Source of the DNA: Chthonomonas sp. UBA2785
Lineage (GTDB): Bacteria; Armatimonadota; Fimbriimonadia; Fimbriimonadales; Fimbriimonadaceae
Length of the DNA: 64,000 nucleotides
Reading direction: 5' to 3'
Assembly: GCA_002352215.1 (NCBI GenBank)
Contig: DEIB01000056.1
Span: 1-64,000, forward strand
In this document: piece after piece, positions 56,455-64,000 of the stretch
Position numbering within the stretch: position 1 is the stretch's first letter
Layout: every line of letters begins with the position of its first letter
Position numbers and translations under genes: made by a program
Notes under the pieces: generated by a model
Told to the model about the DNA's origin: nothing
What the model saw: only the letters and a program-made list of their open reading frames with translations
Databases searched by the model: none

Positions 56455-58422
56455 TTAGCTCAGGGTGCGGCGAATGGCATCCACCACGCGGTCCGTATCC
56501 GGCAGCGCGGCGTATTCGTAGATCGGGTTGTAGCCGATGTGCACATCCTCGCGGCTCACCAGTTGCGGCGAGGCGAGCAGCAGGTTGAAGGTGTCGGGGT
56601 TGCCCGTTACTTCGCTGATGATGCTTTGGCCGAAGCCACAGGTCTTGACGTCCTCTTGGATGACCACCAGGCGGCCGGTCTTCTCGAGCGATTGCGCGAT
56701 GGTGGCGTAGTCGCACGGCACCACGGTGCGAAGGTCGATGATCTCGATGCTCGCTTCGCTGGCCAGCTTGTCGGCGGCTTCGTGGGCGAGTTCCAGCGTG
56801 TTGCCGTAGGTGACGATGGTGACATCGCTACCTTCGCGCACCACCTTGGCTTTGCCAAACGGGATCGGCTCCACGTTGGTCACATCCACGCGCTTGCGGA
56901 AGATGTGCTTGGGCACCAGGATGATGTTGGTTTCGTCGTTGTGGATGGCCGTCCAGAACAGGCCCGCCGCATCTTCCGGCGTGCTCGGGATAGCGATCTT
57001 GAGGCCTGGCACGTGGGCGAGTCCGCCCTCCATGCTCTGGCTGTGCCACAGCGAGCCGCCCGGCAGGTAAGCGCCGTACGGAGCGTAGAGCGTCATCGGG
57101 CACTTCTGCTTGCCAAACGTGCGCCATCGCAGTGTGCTAACGTTCGACATCAGCTGGTTCCAGGCCGGCGTGATGAAGTCGATGAACTGGATTTCAAAGA
57201 CCGGTCGCTTGCCGTAGGTGGCCAAACCGACGGCCACGCCCATGATGGTGGCTTCGGCCAGCGGCGAGTTGAAGACTTGCTTCGGATACTTGTCGCTCAG
57301 GCTCTTGGTGAGGCCGAACACGCCGCCCTTGGGGTCTTCGATGTCTTCGCCAAAGAAGATGATGTCCTGGTCGGCGTTGAGGGCCTGGTCGAAGGTGCGT
57401 ACGATGGCTTCCACCATGGTTTGCGGACCCATTTCCATCGGCGGGCGGGTGGGGGCCACCGGGTCGCCGTCCATGTGGAGCATGTACTCCTCGGGGCGCG
57501 GGTCTTCGGCCACTTCGGCGCGGCGGTAGTCCGCGTCCACGCTCTCGATGATCTCTTGCTGCAGAGCTTCGAACGCTTCCATCGTGAGGGCGCCTTCGCG
57601 GATGAGGTCATCGCGGAGGAGCTTGATCGGGTCGCGGTCGGCCATGGCGGCGATGTCGTCGGCGTCGCGATACACGCGGTGGTCGTCCGAACTGGTGTGG
57701 CTGCTCAGGCGGTCCAGGTCGGCCCAAATCATCACGGGGCCACCGCCGTTGCGCACCTGGCGGATGATCTCGCCGCCTTCTTGGTACACCTTGTCAAAGT
57801 GGCGGGCGTCAATCTTGCGCACCCGGTCGTGGCTCAGGATGCCGTCAATGTTCAGCGCCATGAACTTCTCGGTCGGGGTGCTGATGCCGTACTTGTTGTC
57901 CTCGATGATGAGGATGAGCGGGAGGTTTTCTTGCACCGCAAACGCCCAGGCTTCGTAGAATTCGCCCTGGCGCATGGCGGCGTCGCCCACCGTCGCAATG
58001 ACCACGCTGTCCTTGCCATCGAGTTGCACGCCCCAGGCCGTACCGGCCGCGGGGATGAGGCCGCCCCCGGTGGGGGTGCAAACGCTGACCACGTTGTGCT
58101 CGGCGCTGCTGTAGTGGCCGGGCATTTGGCGGCCGCCGCTGCTACTATCGCGCTTGGCGAAGTAGGCGAGGGCCAAATCGTAGGTGCTGAGCCCGCGGGC
58201 CAGCATCAGACCCCGGTCGCGGTAATAGGGGTAAATCCAGTCGTCCTCGCGGAGGTGCAGCGCCAGTGCGCCCACGGCCTCGTGGCCCATGCCGCTGACC
58301 TGGAACCAGCCTTTGCTCTGCCGGAGCAAAATGCCTTCACGGCGGTCGCCTTCGCGGCTGGTCATCATCAGCCGAAGGAAATCGAGACGGGTTTTGGTAT
58401 CTGCGCTTGGAATTACCGACAT
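56455..58422 (-). CDS. 2-oxoacid dehydrogenase E1, fused alpha and beta chains
   Basis: The protein is 655 aa. The alpha half (about 1-320) has the TPP motif VGDAAMRQGEFYEAWAFAV with ENLPLILIIEDNKYG; the beta half (about 325-655) has FFGEDIEDPKGGVFGLTK, NSPLAEATIMGVAVGLA and HSQSMEGGLAHVPGLKI. It decarboxylates branched-chain 2-oxoacids or pyruvate and passes acyl groups to an E2; branched-chain is the better guess. E2 and E3 genes are absent here. The ATG at 58422 follows AGGTGG by 4-5 nt. Confidence 0.9.
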   Translation of the reverse strand: MSVIPSADTKTRLDFLRLMMTSREGDRREGILLRQSKGWFQVSGMGHEAVGALALHLREDDWIYPYYRDRGLMLARGLSTYDLALAYFAKRDSSSGGRQMPGHYSSAEHNVVSVCTPTGGGLIPAAGTAWGVQLDGKDSVVIATVGDAAMRQGEFYEAWAFAVQENLPLILIIEDNKYGISTPTEKFMALNIDGILSHDRVRKIDARHFDKVYQEGGEIIRQVRNGGGPVMIWADLDRLSSHTSSDDHRVYRDADDIAAMADRDPIKLLRDDLIREGALTMEAFEALQQEIIESVDADYRRAEVAEDPRPEEYMLHMDGDPVAPTRPPMEMGPQTMVEAIVRTFDQALNADQDIIFFGEDIEDPKGGVFGLTKSLSDKYPKQVFNSPLAEATIMGVAVGLATYGKRPVFEIQFIDFITPAWNQLMSNVSTLRWRTFGKQKCPMTLYAPYGAYLPGGSLWHSQSMEGGLAHVPGLKIAIPSTPEDAAGLFWTAIHNDETNIILVPKHIFRKRVDVTNVEPIPFGKAKVVREGSDVTIVTYGNTLELAHEAADKLASEASIEIIDLRTVVPCDYATIAQSLEKTGRLVVIQEDVKTCGFGQSIISEVTGNPDTFNLLLASPQLVSREDVHIGYNPIYEYAALPDTDRVVDAIRRTLS

Positions 58423-58464
58423 CGGTCCACCTGTAGGGTACGTCATCGGACCCCACGCGGGTGA

Positions 58465-58992
58465 TTATGGCTGGTCTGGAGTGGGGATAACGGGTCGCAC
58501 CTGCCCATCTACACAAATGCCTAAGCCCTCGGGCCGGGCATCTTGCGCCGGGTCGCCTACGGCGTTCCGCTGGCTTTGCTGACTTTGGTAGAGCACCACC
58601 GTGTCGCCGGGGAGATCTTCAAAGTGCTTGCCGCTGATCGCCTTATTGAAGGCAAATCCGTACTTGCTCTCGCCCGCGCTGGGGTCGTGGAGCTTCTTCT
58701 CGGCCTCGCCTTCCTTGAGGTCGGCGGTGCGGAGGCGGGGCTCGATGGCGTCAATCCAGCCCTCACCGGCGGGAAGCTGGCTCTCCGAATCCATATAAAG
58801 GCGGAGGGCGGTGTGCAGGGCTTCCAGGTTGCCGCGCACGTCGGCGTCCCATTCCGTCTTGCTGGTCTTCTCGAAGAAACCAGCCTTGCGGAAGTCGTTC
58901 GCCGTCTGCACGATCGGCAAGCCCCAGATGAAGAATGCCGCGGCCAAGGGCACCCCAATGAAGATCCACAGGCGACCGCGATTCCGTTTCAT
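58465..58992 (-). CDS. Single-pass membrane protein with prepilin-like C-terminal pattern
   Basis: The protein is 175 aa: basic N-terminus (MKRNRGRLW), one helix (about 9-28), then NLEALHTALRLYMDSESQLP, GWIDAIEPRL, LHDPSAGESKYGFAFNKAI and PGDTVVLYQS. This order resembles the periplasmic part of H-X9-DG-type pseudopilins, but there is no prepilin cleavage site. Role unknown. TAGCAT lies 7 nt before the ATG at 58992, which is preferred over an upstream start at 59028. Its start and the divergent gene's start are 35 nt apart. Confidence 0.6.
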   Translation of the reverse strand: MKRNRGRLWIFIGVPLAAAFFIWGLPIVQTANDFRKAGFFEKTSKTEWDADVRGNLEALHTALRLYMDSESQLPAGEGWIDAIEPRLRTADLKEGEAEKKLHDPSAGESKYGFAFNKAISGKHFEDLPGDTVVLYQSQQSQRNAVGDPAQDARPEGLGICVDGQVRPVIPTPDQP

Positions 58993-58999
58993 GCTACTA

Positions 59000-59005
59000 A
59001 TGCTA
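59000..59005 (-). promoter_or_regulatory. -10-like TAGCAT, 7 nt before gene 58465
   Basis: TAGCAT then TAGTAGC then ATG at 58992. The divergent TAGAAT element starts 8 nt away. Confidence 0.5.
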
Positions 59006-59012
59006 ACGCACG

Positions 59013-59018
59013 TAGAAT
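59013..59018 (+). promoter_or_regulatory. -10-like TAGAAT, 9 nt before the D-cysteine desulfhydrase-like gene
   Basis: TAGAAT then AGGAACGCA then ATG at 59028. Transcription 6-7 nt after the hexamer would leave a leader of 2-3 nt. Confidence 0.5.
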
Positions 59019-59027
59019 AGGAACGCA

Positions 59028-59978
59028 ATGATTCCGTCCCGATTTGAACTCTGTTGCCTGCCCACGCCCTGCCACCGGCTGCCCCGGGCCAGTGCGCGGC
59101 TGGGGGTGGAGTTGTGGATCAAGCGGGACGACCTGACGGGCTTTGCCGGTGGTGGCAACAAGGGACGGAAGCTGGAATATCTGGTCCCCGAGATCCAAGC
59201 CAGTGGAGCCGAGGTGGTGGTGACGTGCGGGAGCACCCAGAGCAACTTTGTGCGTCAACTGGCGGCGGCGTGCCGGATGATCGGGGTGCGGTGCGAGGCG
59301 GTGATGATGCACCTGCCCTACGAGCCGGAATACGGCAAACCCGCTTCACCGGGGCCGCACGGGGGCGGGAATATGGTGCTGAACGAGCTCTTTGGGCTGG
59401 TGTCGCATGTGATGCCCGATGGCAGTTGGGATGACCTCTTTGCGGCGGCGGATGAGCTGGCTTTGAGGCTGCGCCACGCCGGGCAGCAGGTGTATCAGGT
59501 GGCGATTGGGGGGAGTTCGCCGCAGGGGGCGTACGCGTTTTGGCAAGCGGCGCAGGAACTGGACATGCCGTTTGACAACTTGGTAACGGCGACGAGCAGC
59601 GGGTCCACCCTGGCGGGGCTGGCCACGGCCCTGCAGGGCACGGGTTGCCGGGTGATCGGCATCTCTTGCGACCCCGAGGAAGAGAACCGGGATGATGTTT
59701 TGCGGCTCTCGCGGGAGGTGTGCGATACCTTTGGGGTGGCTTCCCCTTTAGGCGATGTGGACATTCGATTTGAGTTCGCGGGGGAAGGCTACGGAGTGCC
59801 GAGCGCCGAAGGGGAACGAGCACGCCGCACCTTGGCCGCCGAGGAGGCGATTCTCTTGGACTCGATCTATTCCGCTAAAGCCTTCGCGGGGCTAGAGGCG
59901 CTCGTTGCAAGCGGCGAAATCCAAGGGCGGACGCTCTTTTGGCACACCGGGGGCACGCCTTCGATCTTTGCCCACTGA
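59028..59978 (+). CDS. D-cysteine desulfhydrase/ACC deaminase-family PLP enzyme
   Basis: The protein is 316 aa, fold type II. The PLP lysine is in GGGNKGRKLEYL (about residues 41-52), followed by TCGSTQSNFVRQLAAACRM and the phosphate-binding TSSGSTLAGLATAL. The family breaks down D-cysteine to pyruvate, sulfide and ammonia, or deaminates 1-aminocyclopropane-1-carboxylate; sequence alone does not separate them. The stop is 3 nt from the stop of convergent gene 59982. Confidence 0.9.
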   Translation: MIPSRFELCCLPTPCHRLPRASARLGVELWIKRDDLTGFAGGGNKGRKLEYLVPEIQASGAEVVVTCGSTQSNFVRQLAAACRMIGVRCEAVMMHLPYEPEYGKPASPGPHGGGNMVLNELFGLVSHVMPDGSWDDLFAAADELALRLRHAGQQVYQVAIGGSSPQGAYAFWQAAQELDMPFDNLVTATSSGSTLAGLATALQGTGCRVIGISCDPEEENRDDVLRLSREVCDTFGVASPLGDVDIRFEFAGEGYGVPSAEGERARRTLAAEEAILLDSIYSAKAFAGLEALVASGEIQGRTLFWHTGGTPSIFAH

Positions 59979-59981
59979 GGG

Positions 59982-60503
59982 TTAGAGCAGGGCGCCTTGG
60001 CCCGGATACTTCACCAAGAAGAACCGGATGACGCCGTAGATGACCAGGCTGAACAGCGAGAGCGCGAACATCACCGCCACCGGCCGGTATCGATCATTGA
60101 AGCGGCGCTGCGTGAGGTAGCCCACCAAGCATGCGAACGCCGAAAAGGTGAACACCAGATAGAGAAAAGTGCCGAGGGCATGCGCGCGGAACGCCGTATC
60201 GAGCTGCCCATGCAAGGTGGCCGTCCAACTCGTGGTGAGGCCGCAGCCGGGGCAAGGCCGCCCGAAAAACGCCACCGACCCGCACGCCGGCAAACCAAGC
60301 TGGGTGTGCGTGCCGTGGCCTTCGGGGCTCGGTTTGAGCACGAATACGGCCAGCAGCGTGACCCCCAGCCACGCCAGCCACCATCCCAGGTGGCCTTTTA
60401 GTTCTTTGCGGGATTCGACGGGCTCAAAGAGACTCAGATTCGAGTTCGTAGAGTGCGTCGAAGGGGATGACGATTTCCGGATGGACAAATTCCCCGTGGA
60501 CAC
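59982..60503 (-). CDS. DUF2752 membrane protein
   Basis: The core is LPACGSVAFFGRPCPGCGLTTSWTATLHG (given in two parts in the family: LPxC and CPGCGLT), followed by two helices (FLYLVFTFSAFACLVGYL and VMFALSLFSLVIYGVI). These define DUF2752, small membrane proteins of unknown role. The start is uncertain: no ATG lies between the end of truB and the domain; a GTG at 60503 or a TTG at 60488, both inside truB, are candidates, so the two genes would overlap by about 65-80 nt. An ATG at 60617 is also in frame. Confidence 0.7.
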   Translation of the reverse strand: MSTGNLSIRKSSSPSTHSTNSNLSLFEPVESRKELKGHLGWWLAWLGVTLLAVFVLKPSPEGHGTHTQLGLPACGSVAFFGRPCPGCGLTTSWTATLHGQLDTAFRAHALGTFLYLVFTFSAFACLVGYLTQRRFNDRYRPVAVMFALSLFSLVIYGVIRFFLVKYPGQGALL

Positions 60504-61308
60504 GTCCCACGCCCACCACCATACCGTCTGGATCGGCCAGAGCCACGTGCGTGTGGATCGGCGTCTCCCGGAGTCGGGCGGGCTGTCCGTGTTGGATGTG
60601 GCGGAGTTGTCCTTCATTCAGTTTCACCACCGGCATCGGGGGCAGGGCTTGGTCGAGCGACCACAAGTCTTCCGGACCGAAATCGTCGATGACGCGTGCT
60701 TCTTCTACACTGAATTTACCGATTCGGGTGCGTCGGAGGGCCGATAGGTGCGCCCCGCACCCCACGGCTTGGCCGAGATCGTGGGCGAGGCTACGCACAT
60801 AGGTACCACCAGAACAGACGATCCTTACGTCCACATGGGGGCCATCGATCTTGACGATATCGTAGGTGTCGATGACCACGCGGCGCTCGGCGCGCTCCAC
60901 TTCTTCGCCTTTGCGGGCGTAGGTGTAAAGCGGCTTACCCGCCTTCTTCACCGCGCTGAACATCGGCGGAAGTTGGCTGATTTCGCCCCGGAACTTGGGC
61001 AGATGCTCGTGGATCAGCTCTTCTAAGTTAGCGGGGACGGGCTGGGTGCCGGTGACCTCGCCCTCGGCATCAAACGAGTTGGTGGTGACGCCGAACGTGA
61101 TGGTGCCAAGGTACTCCTTGGGTTCCAATGGCAGATATTGCAAGAACCGGGTGGCCGGACCGACGGCCAGCACCAGGAGGCCAGTGGCCTGGGGGTCCAA
61201 AGTGCCCGCGTGGCCGACACGCTTGGTGCTGAACACGCGCCGCGCGCGACTGACGACATCGTGGCTGGTGAGCCCGATCGGCTTATCTACGAGGAGGATG
61301 CCAAGCAC
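60424..61308 (-). CDS. truB: tRNA pseudouridine-55 synthase
   Basis: TruB makes the T-loop pseudouridine of all tRNAs. The protein is 294 aa, the family's normal size. Motifs are DKPIGLTSHDVV, the catalytic Asp in RVGHAGTLDPQATGLL, LPPMFSAVKKAGKPLYTYAR and CSGGTYVRSLAHDLG. The last 60 residues form a PUA-like tail (VVKLNEGQLRHIQHGQ). Its start lies 22 nt inside the nrnA gene, so the pair is translated from one message, as in many bacteria where both sit near rbfA. Confidence 0.96.
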   Translation of the reverse strand: MLGILLVDKPIGLTSHDVVSRARRVFSTKRVGHAGTLDPQATGLLVLAVGPATRFLQYLPLEPKEYLGTITFGVTTNSFDAEGEVTGTQPVPANLEELIHEHLPKFRGEISQLPPMFSAVKKAGKPLYTYARKGEEVERAERRVVIDTYDIVKIDGPHVDVRIVCSGGTYVRSLAHDLGQAVGCGAHLSALRRTRIGKFSVEEARVIDDFGPEDLWSLDQALPPMPVVKLNEGQLRHIQHGQPARLRETPIHTHVALADPDGMVVGVGRVHGEFVHPEIVIPFDALYELESESL

Positions 61309-62285
61309 GCTTGCGCGGCCTCCACGAGTTGGGCTTCGGCGTCTTGGAGCGAGCCTTCGAAGGTCACTCCGGCCGCGTTGCGGTGGCCGCCGCCCCCAAA
61401 CTGGTTGGCGATAGCCGCGACATCCAGGTTGCCCCGTGAGCGCAGGCTCCCGCGAATCACGCCGGGCTTGCGTTCGCGCAGCACAAAAGCGATGCGAGCG
61501 TGGCGGGTGCTGAGGAGTTCGTTGACAATGCCTTCGGTGTCTTGCTCGCGGGCACCGAGTTCTTGGTAGACCGAGAGCGGCAAACTGACATACACCAGGT
61601 CCTCATTCGGCGTGGCCTTGAGGTTGGTGATAGCCCAGCCGAGCAGGCGCAAAGCCGGCAGGGGCACGCAATGGTAGATTTGCTCCGCCATATTGGGCAG
61701 GTTTGCGCCCAATTCAATCAGCTGCGCGGCCAGGTTCAGGCAGTGCGGGGTGGTGTTGGGGAAGCGGAAGTTGCCCGTATCCGTCAGGATTCCGGCTAAA
61801 AGATTATCCGCAACTTGCGCGTTAACCTTGCCGGTGGGGATCAGGAGATCAGCCAGAATCGCGGCCGTCGCGGGGGCTTCCTCCATCACGATGCGCATAT
61901 GGCCAGGGCGCACCTTGGGTACGTGGTGGTCCACCACGATCATTCGGTCCGCCGCCTCCAGATAGGGCGCCACGCGTCCCATGCGCGAGGGCTCATCGAG
62001 GTCCAGCACGATGGCGAGGTCGGCATCGGGCTTCTCGGGGGCTTGGCGCACCCGGTCGGTGCCGGGGAGGAAGAGGAGGTTATCCGGTACGGGGTCGTGG
62101 TTCAGCACCTCGTGGCTCACCCCCAGTTGGTCCAAAAAGAACGAAATGGCGAGGGAAGATCCGATGGCGTCGCCGTCGGGATTGAGGTGGCTGGCCACCA
62201 GCACATGGCGCGCCGAAGCCAAAGTCTCCACGAACTGCGGCTGCACTTGCTCGAGTTCGTGGAGACTCTTCAGTTCGTGGATCAT
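61287..62285 (-). CDS. nrnA: DHH-family phosphoesterase, NrnA-like nanoRNase/pAp phosphatase
   Basis: The protein is 332 aa. DHH motifs are SHLNPDGDAIGSSLA, VLDLDEPSRMG, MIVVDHHVP and the C-terminal DHHA1 GGGGHRNAAG. NrnA degrades 2-5-nt RNAs and 3'-phosphoadenosine 5'-phosphate. A short N-terminal extension (MIHELKSLHELEQV) precedes the domain. The ATG at 62285 has TAGAAT 6 nt upstream. It overlaps truB by 22 nt. Confidence 0.92.
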   Translation of the reverse strand: MIHELKSLHELEQVQPQFVETLASARHVLVASHLNPDGDAIGSSLAISFFLDQLGVSHEVLNHDPVPDNLLFLPGTDRVRQAPEKPDADLAIVLDLDEPSRMGRVAPYLEAADRMIVVDHHVPKVRPGHMRIVMEEAPATAAILADLLIPTGKVNAQVADNLLAGILTDTGNFRFPNTTPHCLNLAAQLIELGANLPNMAEQIYHCVPLPALRLLGWAITNLKATPNEDLVYVSLPLSVYQELGAREQDTEGIVNELLSTRHARIAFVLRERKPGVIRGSLRSRGNLDVAAIANQFGGGGHRNAAGVTFEGSLQDAEAQLVEAAQACLASSS

Positions 62286-62291
62286 TGATCC

Positions 62292-62297
62292 ATTCTA
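62292..62297 (-). promoter_or_regulatory. -10-like TAGAAT, 6 nt before nrnA
   Basis: TAGAAT then GGATCA then ATG. It overlaps the end of the gap after ugd (16 nt), so nrnA-truB has its own promoter. Confidence 0.6.
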
Positions 62298-62301
62298 GCG
62301 G

Positions 62302-63597
62302 TTAGCCCTTCGCGCCAACCGTGACGTACTCAAACCCCGCTCGTTCGATTTGGTACGGCGTGAACACCCGGCGACCATCAAAAATGAGCTTGCGGCGCAT
62401 GATCTGGCCGAGGCGGGTGAGGTCTAGCGATTTGAACTCGTTCCACTCCGTCACCAGGATGATCGCGTCGGCATCTTGGCCGGTTTCCAGCGCCGAATTC
62501 ACATAAGTGATGTCCGGGTGGATCGCGCGCACGTTCTCAGCGGCGGCGGGGTCATAAGCTCGGATCGTCGCGCCTTCCGCCTTGAGCATTTCGATGATTT
62601 CCAGCGACTTGGCATCGCGGATGTCGTCGGTGTTGGGCTTGAACGCCAGGCCGAGCAAGCCGATGGTCTTGCCTTGGAATCCGCCAATGCGGTCCGACAG
62701 ACGTTGCACAAAGTGGCGCGTTTGCTGCTCGTTCACTTCGTCGGCGGCCTGCAGCATCTTGAAGTCGTAACCCAGGTCGGCGGCGATCTTGTTCAGCGCG
62801 GCCACGTCCTTGGGCAGGCAGCTACCACCCCAACCCAGACCGGCTTGGAGGAACTTGTTGCCAATGCGCGGGTCGGAGCCCATGCCCCGGGCGACGGCAG
62901 AGACATCGGCGCCGCACTCTTCGCACATCCGGCTGATGGCATTGATAAAGGAAATCTTGATCGCCAGGAAGGTGTTGCTGGCGTACTTGATGAGCTCGCT
63001 GCTGCGGCGGTCGGTGATGATGACCGGGGCTTCCAACGGCGCAAAGAGCTCCATCAGCTTGTGCGCGGCGGCTTGGTTGTCCGCGCCAATCACGATGCGG
63101 TCCGGGTGCTGGGCGTCGGGGAGGGCGGTGCCTTCCCGGAGGAACTCGGGGTTGCTCACCACATCGAACATGGAGCGGTCCACGGCGGCATCCACCAGGA
63201 TCTGCTCGATCCGGTCACCGGTGCCAACGGGCACGGTGGACTTGGTGACAATGATGGTGTAGTGGCAGATGTACTTGGCGATATCGCGCGCCACGGCCCA
63301 CACGGCGCTCAGGTCGGCTTCGCCATCATCGCCCTGCGGGGTGCCCACGGCAATGAACACCACTTCGCCGTGCTGCATGCCTTCATCCGTGCTGGGCGTG
63401 ACCTTAAATAGCCCATCGTCCAGGGAACGGCGGAGCAGGGCTTCGACGCCCGGTTCGTAAATCGGCACTTGGCCGGCCCGGAGCATCGCTACCTTGGCTT
63501 CGTCCTTGTCCACGCACAGCACGTCGTTGCCGAGGTCGGCGAAAACGAGAGCGGTGGGCAAACCAACGTAGCCTGTACCGATGACCGTGACTTTCAT
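62302..63597 (-). CDS. ugd: UDP-glucose/GDP-mannose dehydrogenase family protein
   Basis: The protein is 431 aa. The NAD-binding start VTVIGTGYVGLPTALVFAD, the family motif STVPVGTGDR, NPEFLREGTA and the catalytic cysteine in GLGWGGSCLPKDVAAL all fit UDP-glucose 6-dehydrogenase, which makes UDP-glucuronate for envelope glycans. AGGAAG about 5 nt before the ATG serves as ribosome-binding site. It fits with the neighbouring UbiA-type prenyltransferase and the aminotransferase at the left edge as surface-sugar genes. Confidence 0.93.
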   Translation of the reverse strand: MKVTVIGTGYVGLPTALVFADLGNDVLCVDKDEAKVAMLRAGQVPIYEPGVEALLRRSLDDGLFKVTPSTDEGMQHGEVVFIAVGTPQGDDGEADLSAVWAVARDIAKYICHYTIIVTKSTVPVGTGDRIEQILVDAAVDRSMFDVVSNPEFLREGTALPDAQHPDRIVIGADNQAAAHKLMELFAPLEAPVIITDRRSSELIKYASNTFLAIKISFINAISRMCEECGADVSAVARGMGSDPRIGNKFLQAGLGWGGSCLPKDVAALNKIAADLGYDFKMLQAADEVNEQQTRHFVQRLSDRIGGFQGKTIGLLGLAFKPNTDDIRDAKSLEIIEMLKAEGATIRAYDPAAAENVRAIHPDITYVNSALETGQDADAIILVTEWNEFKSLDLTRLGQIMRRKLIFDGRRVFTPYQIERAGFEYVTVGAKG

Positions 63598-63652
63598 AAA
63601 ACTTCCTGTACTCCGCAGGGGTTACCCTACCTTTGACTCCAATAACGGCAAG

Positions 63653-64000
63653 TTATGGGCCAACCGAAAGGCCTGAGGGACTACCGGGCGCGACCCCGGT
63701 GCTGAGGGCCCAGGCGGCGCAGACCACAAAACCGACCACGGTGAGGATGATCGCGGGGTCCCGCAGCAGGACTTCTTCGGGCTCTTCGCCGACCTCTTGG
63801 CCGAAGACGAGCAGCAAATAGCGCCCAATCCCAAACAACACGAAGGGGGTGGTGGCCATGAGCATCGGATGCTGCTGGCCCGTGGGGCTCTCCAGCGCGT
63901 AAATCCCGTAGGCCAGGGCGGCGAGGGTAGCACTGAACACGACGAGCGAATCCAGGGCCTTCTCGGAATACCCCTTCAGCACCGCCCGGGTGAGGTGGCC
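63653..64000 (-). CDS. UbiA-family prenyltransferase, C-terminal part (decaprenyl-phosphate phosphoribosyltransferase-like)
   Basis: Only the last 115 codons lie in the window; the 5' part runs off the right edge and the frame is open to base 64000. The helices ALDSLVVFSATLAALAYGIY and ILTVVGFVVCAAWAL, with FVLFGIGRYLLLVFGQEVGEEPEEVLLRD between them (in two parts), match the end of UbiA-type polyprenyl-phosphate phosphoribosyltransferases, which start arabinose-type lipid-sugar synthesis. The nearby ugd gene fits a surface-glycan role. Confidence 0.75.
   Translation of the reverse strand, partial: GHLTRAVLKGYSEKALDSLVVFSATLAALAYGIYALESPTGQQHPMLMATTPFVLFGIGRYLLLVFGQEVGEEPEEVLLRDPAIILTVVGFVVCAAWALSTGVAPGSPSGLSVGP

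Noticed and set aside
56230..58464. Long plus-strand open frame (744 codons) opposite the fused E1 gene
   Set aside because: It begins inside sdhC, runs antisense to conserved E1 motifs and shows no domain signature.
1..64000. Mobile elements or a horizontally acquired island
   Set aside because: No transposase, integrase, terminal inverted repeats or target duplications were seen, and base composition looks even across the window by eye.

Overview
The window is a compact, gene-dense, high-GC stretch (about 62% by eye) of a bacterial chromosome, with about 60 protein genes, one tRNA and no gap above 200 bases. No insertion sequence, prophage, CRISPR array or replication origin was seen. Apolipoprotein N-acyltransferase, several lipoproteins with lipoboxes and exported M61/S8 peptidases point to a diderm aerobic heterotroph. 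The mix of genes and a Ser/Thr kinase N-terminus that I associate with Armatimonadota make a Fimbriimonas-like member of that phylum my best guess. This is inference: the archaeal/eukaryal-type ProRS and the many apparently leaderless genes would also suit Deinococcus-Thermus relatives.

Layout. 1-9.4 kb: start of a sugar aminotransferase, an exported protein, a histidine phosphatase, lnt, tRNA-Ser, an atypical SDR, a membrane Ser/Thr kinase, a GH10-like hydrolase, a sulfurtransferase/sufE pair and a cyclic-nucleotide-binding protein. 9.4-25.9 kb: rmuC, uvrB, an AlkZ-like protein, M61 and C39-type peptidases, citrate synthase with a probable structured leader, a degenerate alkaline-phosphatase-like protein, a HerA-like ATPase, ogt, DinB and superoxide dismutase. 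26-36 kb: a glycosyltransferase and MoxR, then a tightly overlapping six-gene envelope operon (SecD-like protein, four exported proteins that look like one duplicated family, RodA), followed by ftsK. 36-49 kb: methylisocitrate lyase, two tandem subtilases, a MOP-like flippase, proS, aspartase, a Tat-exported Gfo/Idh/MocA oxidoreductase and two tandem TlpA-like proteins. 49-64 kb: a tRNA-guanine transglycosylase lacking its zinc cysteines, pckA, eno, an isolated sdhC, a fused E1 alpha/beta 2-oxoacid dehydrogenase, a D-cysteine-desulfhydrase-like enzyme, nrnA-truB, ugd and the end of a UbiA-family prenyltransferase.

How genes work together. Central carbon metabolism is well represented (citrate synthase, enolase, ATP-PEPCK, SdhC, E1 alpha/beta, methylisocitrate lyase, aspartase), as are DNA repair (uvrB, rmuC, ogt, DinB, AlkZ-like) and envelope growth (lnt, RodA, FtsK, flippase, ugd, UbiA).

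The strongest window-wide signal is promoter layout. In at least 24 genes a -10-like TANNNT hexamer ends exactly 6-8 nt before the start codon, with no Shine-Dalgarno and no consistent -35. These genes are probably transcribed without leaders, and the motif also decides several start codons. The clear exception is citrate synthase, whose predicted leader of about 94 nt can fold.
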